Origin: an uncultured bacterium
GTDB taxonomy: Bacteria; Bdellovibrionota_C; UBA2361; SZUA-149; CALKYB01
Length of the DNA stretch: 11,244 bases
Assembly: GCA_938022485.1 (NCBI GenBank)
Contig: CALIEE010000094.1
Location: forward strand, 1 to 11,244
Reading direction: 5' to 3'
Shown: positions 7,143 through 11,244 of the stretch, piece after piece
How the letters are laid out: every line of letters starts with the position of its first letter
Numbering within the stretch: position 1 is the stretch's first letter
Notes under the pieces: generated by a model
What the model was told of the DNA's origin: nothing
The model's database searches: none
The model's input: the letters and a program-made list of their open reading frames with translations, nothing else
Made by a program: the position numbers and the translations under genes

Positions 7143-7901
7143 CTATATAACCTTTGCTTCATTCTTGAGTTTCTCAACCAGTTCCTCAACGGACTCAACT
7201 TTGATGCCAGCTTTTCTCTCCTCAGGAGGAGCAACTTTGACAACTTTAACCACTGGCGCAGCTTCCACCCCAAGGTCTGAAATTGAAATCTCTTCAAGTG
7301 GTTTTTTCTTGGCTTTTACAATTCCGGGAAGAGATGGATAACGCGGCTCATTTAATCTTAAATCTGTTGTAACAACAGCAGGCAGAGAGACCTTGACGGT
7401 TTCAAGCCCACCATCAACTTCTCTGGTTACATTGGCAGATTTCCAGTCTCCCGCAACTTCAAGTTTAGAGGCAAAGGTTGCCTGAGGTAGATTTCTCGCG
7501 CTCGCCAATAGTTGACCTGTTTGACTAGCATCACTATCGATTGCCTGCTTACCCATTATCACCATGTCATAGCCATCGCGCTCGACTATTTTATCAAGCA
7601 CCTGACTTGCAACAAAAGAGTCGGTCTCGGAGTCACAAACCACTAGAATCCCCTTATCAGCTCCCATAGCTAGTCCAGTTCGAAGTTGCTCGGTAGCCTC
7701 AGATGGTCCCAAGCTTAGCACTGTAATTTCTACTTCAGGGTTTGCCTCTTTCAATCGCACTGCTTCTTCAACAGCAATCTCGTCGAAGGGATTAACAATC
7801 CACTTGATTCCGTCTTTTTCAATTCCGGAGCCATCAGACTTAACTTTGATTTTAATTTCGTAATCAGGAACCCGCTTAACGGGGACAAGTATTTTGGGCA
7901 T
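7143..7901 (-). CDS. etfB: Electron transfer flavoprotein beta subunit
   Basis: EtfB pairs with EtfA, and in group I ETFs it binds AMP structurally. The 252-residue length is typical. Visible landmarks are VKRVPD (8-13), NPFDEIAVEEAVRLKE (37-52), the nucleotide loop region LAMGADKGILV (78-88), GKQAIDSDASQTGQLLA (117-133), and the recognition-loop signature LNEPRYPSLPGIVKAKKKP (183-201) used to dock partner dehydrogenases. It is the first gene of an etfB-etfA-DUF192 unit. The Shine-Dalgarno sequence is weak (GTGATG about 7 nt before the ATG). A 5' hairpin at 7940-7965 sits about 40 nt upstream of the start. I could not place a convincing promoter in the 248-bp gap before it. Confidence 0.97.
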   Translation of the reverse strand: MPKILVPVKRVPDYEIKIKVKSDGSGIEKDGIKWIVNPFDEIAVEEAVRLKEANPEVEITVLSLGPSEATEQLRTGLAMGADKGILVVCDSETDSFVASQVLDKIVERDGYDMVIMGKQAIDSDASQTGQLLASARNLPQATFASKLEVAGDWKSANVTREVDGGLETVKVSLPAVVTTDLRLNEPRYPSLPGIVKAKKKPLEEISISDLGVEAAPVVKVVKVAPPEERKAGIKVESVEELVEKLKNEAKVI

Positions 7902-7939
7902 GTTAGGTCATCACTTAAAAAATTGATAAGAGCGCAACG

Positions 7940-7965
7940 AGAAGCTAGGGAACTCCTAGCCTTCT
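7940..7965 (-). promoter_or_regulatory. Hairpin upstream of etfB (operator or 5' UTR structure)
   Basis: AGAAGCTAGG (7940-7949) pairs with CCTAGCCTTCT (7955-7965) around a 5-nt loop. This gives a 10-bp stem with one bulged base. It lies 39 nt before the etfB ATG on the minus strand. No U tract follows directly, so it does not look like a terminator. An operator or RNA-level control element are both possible. Confidence 0.4.
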
Positions 7966-8053
7966 TCTACAGATACTATGATGACTAATTGAAAGGAAAG
8001 GTTTTAGAAACAGCCCTAAATTAACAACTCCGAGAATAATTTCACAAAACCAC

Positions 8054-8072
8054 AACCATTTCTGGTTTTTTT
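8054..8072. terminator. Possible terminator in the infA-etfB gap
   Basis: AACCA (8054-8058) and TGGTT (8063-8067) form a short stem followed on the plus strand by a run of seven T (8066-8072). On the minus strand, where infA ends, the hairpin is followed only by G then TGGTTTT, so termination there would be weak. A second hairpin, TTTAGG (8081-8086) with CCTAAA (8092-8097), lies just before it on the minus strand. Together they may mark the end of the accA-infA transcript. Confidence 0.35.
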
Positions 8073-8149
8073 GATGTAAGTTTAGGTTGTCCCTAAATCA
8101 AGGGTGGATCTAATTACATATTTTTAGAAAGTGCCGAGAAGGCTAAACC

Positions 8150-8440
8150 CTAACTCTCTTCGGTCCCTTCAGAACCTTCCTCGACTTTCTCTACTGGCGG
8201 GGGAGTCTCTTTAACCGGAGGCTTAGTGAAACGTCTGGTGATTCTACCCTTAGTTAAATCGTAAGTAGAAATTTGTACCAATACATGGTCACCTGGCAAA
8301 ACTCGGATATAGTACTTCCTCATTTTACCCGCCAAGTAGGCGATGATTTCGTGGCCGTTTTCACACTCTACTCTAAAAGTAGTATTGGGGTAACACTCTT
8401 TGATTACCCCGTTCAATTCAATGTAATCTTCTTTTCCCAT
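8150..8440 (-). CDS. infA: Translation initiation factor IF-1 with C-terminal extension
   Basis: IF-1 binds the ribosomal A site on the 30S subunit during initiation. Residues 1-72 cover the whole normal protein as a single S1/OB fold: MGKEDYIELNGVI at the start, PNTTFRVECENGH (19-31), AGKMRKYYIRVLPGD (37-51) and YDLTKGRITRRF (59-70). The usual length is about 72, but this protein has 96 residues. The extra 24 form a Pro-rich then Glu/Ser-rich tail ending EEGSEGTEES, which is probably disordered. The start lies 9 nt after the stop of the Gly/Ser/Arg-rich gene. AGGAG lies directly before that stop, and TAGG is closer, so translation of the two is likely coupled. Whether the genome has a second, tail-less infA cannot be judged here. 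Confidence 0.95.
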   Translation of the reverse strand: MGKEDYIELNGVIKECYPNTTFRVECENGHEIIAYLAGKMRKYYIRVLPGDHVLVQISTYDLTKGRITRRFTKPPVKETPPPVEKVEEGSEGTEES

Positions 8441-8449
8441 CTATTCTGC

Positions 8450-8692
8450 CTACTCCTCAGAGGAATTTCCGTTTGGGGATCCAGCGACACGACCTCTACC
8501 TCTCGAACCAGATGGTTTTCTGCCTCCACCACTACGAGAGCTACTGCCTCTTTTCGAAGAGCGCTTGTTACCGTTTCCATTTCCCCCTCCACCTCGTGAC
8601 TTACCTCCCGAGCTGTTACCACCACTAGAAGACTGTCCGAACTGGTGGTGGGTTAAAGGAATATAACCTGGTGGGTATTTTGTATTAGACAT
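8450..8692 (-). CDS. Short Gly/Ser/Arg-rich low-complexity protein encoded upstream of infA
   Basis: This is an 80-residue protein that I do not recognise. Residues 1-19 are ordinary (MSNTKYPPGYIPLTHHQFG). Residues 20-80 are almost entirely Ser, Gly, Asn, Arg and Lys, with SRGRGR near 62-68 like an RG/RGG box, and an acidic end (SSEE). Such composition usually means a disordered, basic, nucleic-acid-binding segment. The ATG at 8692 is chosen because AGGA (8705-8702) lies 9 nt upstream. A longer in-frame reading to 8779 would overlap accA and lacks this support. It sits 67 nt after accA and 9 nt before infA, with the infA Shine-Dalgarno sequence next to its stop codon. An RNA- or ribosome-related role is inferred from composition and position only. 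A spurious low-complexity frame is possible, but start, site and spacing favour a real gene. Confidence 0.7.
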   Translation of the reverse strand: MSNTKYPPGYIPLTHHQFGQSSSGGNSSGGKSRGGGGNGNGNKRSSKRGSSSRSGGGRKPSGSRGRGRVAGSPNGNSSEE

Positions 8693-8737
8693 TTCAAACT
8701 TTCCTTTTTGGTTTCTAAAAAAATTAAAACTAAATCG

Positions 8738-8751
8738 TGAATACTTATTCA
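8738..8751. promoter_or_regulatory. 14-bp palindrome between accA and the Gly/Ser/Arg-rich gene
   Basis: TGAATACTTATTCA has perfect 6-bp arms around a 2-bp centre. It lies just downstream of the accA stop and about 45 bp before the next start, in AT-rich sequence (a run of seven T follows on the minus strand). It could be an operator at an internal promoter for the small gene and infA, or a chance AT-rich palindrome. Confidence 0.3.
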
Positions 8752-8759
8752 GGCAAATG

Positions 8760-9740
8760 CTATTCGTGCAAATCACCAATTTGTCTGAATTTTTGATAAC
8801 GTTGTTCCATCATCTCCGGCAGTGGCATTCCAGAAAGCTCAGATAGATGTTTTGCAATCGCGCCTCTCACCGCTTCAGTCGCACCGGAAAAATCCCTGTG
8901 AGCCCCTCCATCAGGTTCAGGAATGACCTCGTCGACGATTCCTAGCTCTTTAAGTGCAGGAGCAGTGACCCTTAAAGATTCCGCAGCTTGCTTGGCATAT
9001 TCTGGAACTTTCTCTGGGTCACTCTTCCCCCAGAGAATAGAAGCACATCCTTCTGGAGTTATAACCGAGTAAATTGAATTTTCAAGCATCAATAAACGGT
9101 CACAAACACCAAGAGCCAATGCTCCTCCACTACCCCCTTCTCCTATAACGGTAGAAATTATTGGTGTCTTTAATCCCGAGAGAACCTGAAGACAGCGAGC
9201 AATAGCCTCAGCTTGACCTCTTGCTTCAGCTTCTAGTCCTGGATAGGCACCTTGAGTATCAATAAAGAGTAGCAATGGGAGTTTAAACTTCTCAGCCAGC
9301 TTAAACAAACGCTGGGCTTTTCTATTGCCTTCGGGTTGAGTCATTCCGAAGTTTCTTTTTACCCTCTCCTGGGTACTTCTTCCTCTCTCATGACCTACGA
9401 CCATCACAGGCCGCCCATTAAACTTACCTATACCACCAACTATGGCAGAGTCATCAGCAAAAAGCCGATCTCCATGAAGCTCAATAAAATCTGTTATAAA
9501 CGAGTCAATATAGTTGCTCGTAAACGGTCTTTCGAAATGTCTGGAAATTCGAACAGTTTGATAAGCCGTCATGTTACCGTAAACATCATCACGGGCTTTC
9601 TGCAGTTTCCTCTGAAGCTTTTCTACTTCAGCAACTCTAGATAGATCACCCTGCTCAACCATTCCTCTTAAGCTAAGAAGCTCTTTCTCTAGCTCCACAA
9701 CAGGCTTTTCAAAATCTAGAAACTGATTAAAATCGACCAT
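8760..9740 (-). CDS. accA: Acetyl-CoA carboxylase carboxyltransferase alpha subunit
   Basis: AccA with AccD moves CO2 from carboxybiotin on BCCP to acetyl-CoA, giving malonyl-CoA for fatty-acid synthesis in the cytoplasm. From the ATG at 9740 it has 326 residues, close to the roughly 319 of well-known AccA proteins. It opens with the typical FLDFEKPVVELE (7-18) and a helical N-terminal region. The crotonase-like core follows: FGMTQPEGNRKAQR (131-144), DTQGAYPG (161-168), the oxyanion-type glycine loop IGEGGSGGALAL (199-210) and ITPEGCASILW (227-237). A GTG start at 9752 is possible, but GGGTG about 9 nt before the ATG and family alignment favour 9740. accD is not in the window, as is common for split ACC genes. 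A 176-bp gap separates it from miaA, so it may have its own promoter. Confidence 0.97.
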   Translation of the reverse strand: MVDFNQFLDFEKPVVELEKELLSLRGMVEQGDLSRVAEVEKLQRKLQKARDDVYGNMTAYQTVRISRHFERPFTSNYIDSFITDFIELHGDRLFADDSAIVGGIGKFNGRPVMVVGHERGRSTQERVKRNFGMTQPEGNRKAQRLFKLAEKFKLPLLLFIDTQGAYPGLEAEARGQAEAIARCLQVLSGLKTPIISTVIGEGGSGGALALGVCDRLLMLENSIYSVITPEGCASILWGKSDPEKVPEYAKQAAESLRVTAPALKELGIVDEVIPEPDGGAHRDFSGATEAVRGAIAKHLSELSGMPLPEMMEQRYQKFRQIGDLHE

Positions 9741-9822
9741 TAAAATTTTCACCCAAGTTGGTAGTTTATCAACACTGCCCAGAGCAAAGTCTCACCCTTA
9801 GATAAGTTAAGGATGCTCTTCC

Positions 9823-9842
9823 GGGAATCCAAAAAGGTTCCC
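9823..9842 (-). other. Hairpin in the miaA-accA gap
   Basis: GGGAA (9823-9827) and CC (9829-9830) pair with GG and TTCCC (9836-9842) around a 5-base homopolymer loop, with one bulged base. No U tract follows on the minus strand, so it is not a standard terminator. It may act as an RNA-processing or leader structure ahead of accA. The rest of the 9741-9916 gap shows no credible gene. Confidence 0.3.
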
Positions 9843-9916
9843 CTAAATAGTTTCGAATATTGGGAAGTTGGCTAACCAAGCCTTTCAAAAGCCTAAATGC
9901 CCTCAACTGTCTGGAC

Positions 9917-11005
9917 TTAAAGCTTAACATTCGTAAACGGCAAGAAAAAAACCTGGCCCGATAAATCTTCACCTGAGCCCTTTTCTAGAAAACCCTTTAA
10001 AAAGTTTTCTACTGCCATTTCACTTCCGAATCGTTCACCGATTAGGGCTGAAATATCACATATAGATGAGGGCTCCAAGCCCTCACTAGGCCCTATATCT
10101 ATATAATTCCAACCCAATTTTGATGGTTGATTTCTCCACCAAGTTAACTGCCTCTTGGCCAGTCTCCGAGTATCCTTCTGCATTTCCTCAACAGCCTGCG
10201 CCTTAGACATCTCGCCGGAAATAAACTGAGCCGCATGCCTGTAGCCAACTGCACTAAGCTGCTTACAATTAGGGTATTTTTCCAGAATAGCCTCAACTTC
10301 TTCAACCAATCCAGATTCCCACATTGAGACAACCCTAATATTGATCTTCTTGTAGAGTTCTTCTCGCTCAGGAAGCAAAGCGATCACCAAAAAAGGTTTG
10401 CCTTCTGAACTATAAACACTCTGGTTTGCATGCTTGAGCTGAAGCTCCCTAATCGAACTTCCGGTTTCAAGAAAGCAAAGGATAGCTCGGCCAGTTCTGG
10501 CTCTGTCAGCAGGCTGTATTTCAGCTGCAGAAACCGGATCTATCTCCTCAAGCCAGCGGTGAAGCTCCAAAGCAAAATATTGCTCGCCATGTTCATGGAG
10601 CAAGCTTTTACTTCTTGCCTCAAACTTAGCTTTGACCTGTTCAGATACAGCAGTGTCATCAATGAGACCATGAATTACTGATTGCAAATATAGACCTGAA
10701 CCCCCTGCCAAAATCGAGGCCTTTCCACGTCGAGATACCTCCTCAATTTTATTTCTGGCTAAGCTGGTAAAACTCCAAGCATCAATTTCCTGGTTTGGCT
10801 CAAAGCTGGAAAGAAGATGATGCCGAATTCCTTTCATTTCTTTCGCTGTGATTTTCCCAGAGCCAATATCAAGTCCGCTATAAAGTTGAACACTGTCGAC
10901 ATTAATGATTTCAGCATTTAGATCTATGGCAAGCTCTACCGCCAAGTCCGATTTTCCACTAGCAGTAGGACCGGATATTCCTATCAAAGGGAAGTTGCTG
11001 TTCAT
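9917..11005 (-). CDS. miaA: tRNA dimethylallyltransferase with C-terminal extension
   Basis: MiaA transfers a dimethylallyl group to N6 of adenosine 37 in tRNAs reading UNN codons. The P-loop GPTASGKS (12-19), the DSVQLYSGLDIG block (37-48, holding the catalytic Asp), HHL (62-64), GGSGLY (101-106, usually GGTGLY), AVGYRH (252-257) and DTRRLAKRQLTWWR (278-291) appear in family order. Typical members have about 300-316 residues; this one has 362. The excess lies after residue 300 as a tail ending SGQVFFLPFTNVKL without a motif that I recognise. The start ATG follows mutL by 25 nt, so the two are probably co-transcribed, as in many bacteria. No strong Shine-Dalgarno sequence is seen. The assignment is firm; the tail is unexplained. 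Confidence 0.97.
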   Translation of the reverse strand: MNSNFPLIGISGPTASGKSDLAVELAIDLNAEIINVDSVQLYSGLDIGSGKITAKEMKGIRHHLLSSFEPNQEIDAWSFTSLARNKIEEVSRRGKASILAGGSGLYLQSVIHGLIDDTAVSEQVKAKFEARSKSLLHEHGEQYFALELHRWLEEIDPVSAAEIQPADRARTGRAILCFLETGSSIRELQLKHANQSVYSSEGKPFLVIALLPEREELYKKINIRVVSMWESGLVEEVEAILEKYPNCKQLSAVGYRHAAQFISGEMSKAQAVEEMQKDTRRLAKRQLTWWRNQPSKLGWNYIDIGPSEGLEPSSICDISALIGERFGSEMAVENFLKGFLEKGSGEDLSGQVFFLPFTNVKL

Positions 11006-11030
11006 TCGCTACTAACCAAAACTTAAGGAA

Positions 11031-11244
11031 CTAGCCCAGTCGACCAAAGCGGTCTTCCAGCTCATTTTTGGTGAAGTATTGAACAACTGGTCTACCGTGA
11101 GGGCAAAAAGCAGAACCATTGGTAGTTTCCAAACTACTAACTAGGCTCTCTGCCTCTTCTCTCTTCAACTCTCTCCCTGAACGAATCGAGCCATGACAAG
11201 CCATTCGCGCAATTATATCGTCCCAAGCTTTCTCAACATCGGAT
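11031..11244 (-). CDS. mutL: DNA mismatch repair protein MutL, C-terminal end only
   Basis: Only the last 71 codons are in the window; the gene continues past the right edge. The visible part is the end of the dimerisation/endonuclease domain. It contains ACHGSIRSGREL, the zinc-site motif CPHGRP and the final FGR (FxR motif) just before the stop. These motifs mark MutL proteins with latent nicking endonuclease activity, which act in mismatch repair without MutH. The N-terminal ATPase and the DQHAxxE motif lie outside the window and cannot be checked. The gene directly precedes miaA, a common bacterial arrangement. Confidence 0.95.
   Translation of the reverse strand, partial: SDVEKAWDDIIARMACHGSIRSGRELKREEAESLVSSLETTNGSAFCPHGRPVVQYFTKNELEDRFGRLG

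Noticed and set aside
8693..8779. N-terminal extension of the Gly/Ser/Arg-rich protein
   Set aside because: The extension would overlap the end of accA and crosses the AT-rich spacer. The ATG at 8692 has a well-placed AGGA.
9769..9972. Short minus-strand frame between miaA and accA
   Set aside because: It overlaps the miaA 3' end in another frame and has an Arg/Leu-rich composition without a ribosome binding site or motif.
1..11244. CRISPR arrays, insertion sequences, attachment sites, rRNA or tRNA genes
   Set aside because: No short regularly spaced repeats, transposase or integrase motifs, terminal inverted repeats, or rRNA/tRNA signatures were seen on either strand. Coding genes and short gaps account for the window.

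Overview
The window is bacterial and almost certainly Gram-negative. It carries signal peptides, a predicted outer-membrane beta-barrel protein and a DUF192 protein with a periplasmic export signal, beside a compact block of core housekeeping genes. Nearly everything reads from the minus strand; one small membrane-protein gene lies on the plus strand. The visible MutL end has the CPHGRP and FxR motifs of endonuclease-type MutL, which argues against an enteric gammaproteobacterium. I cannot name the lineage from the sequence alone; an uncultured or deltaproteobacterial-type lineage is only a guess.

Layout in transcription order from the right edge: mutL (3' end only), miaA, accA, a short Gly/Ser/Arg-rich protein, and infA (IF-1 with a tail) lie at 11244-8150. 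A 248-bp gap with hairpins follows. Then come etfB, etfA and a DUF192 protein (7901-5685) with very tight spacing. A 356-bp intergenic leader contains a strongly structured GC-rich stretch. It precedes an outer-membrane beta-barrel gene (5328-4570), which ends against a bidirectional terminator. On the other side of that terminator is the plus-strand four-helix membrane protein (4050-4475). Divergent from it is a two-gene secreted-protein operon (3871 to beyond position 1). Its first gene is an unrecognised exported protein. Its second is a very large modular surface or secreted protein that is still open after 1005 residues at the window edge.

The right half is functionally ordinary: mismatch repair, tRNA A37 prenylation, fatty-acid synthesis initiation, translation initiation and electron transfer. 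Its less ordinary points are the RG-rich small protein coupled to a tailed IF-1 and the C-terminal extension of MiaA. The left half is accessory and envelope-related. The large protein combines a YWTD-like propeller, a DUF11-like domain, two copies of a roughly 212-residue Ig-like module and a LamG-like domain. The least explained pieces are this secreted operon and the structured leader before the beta-barrel gene.
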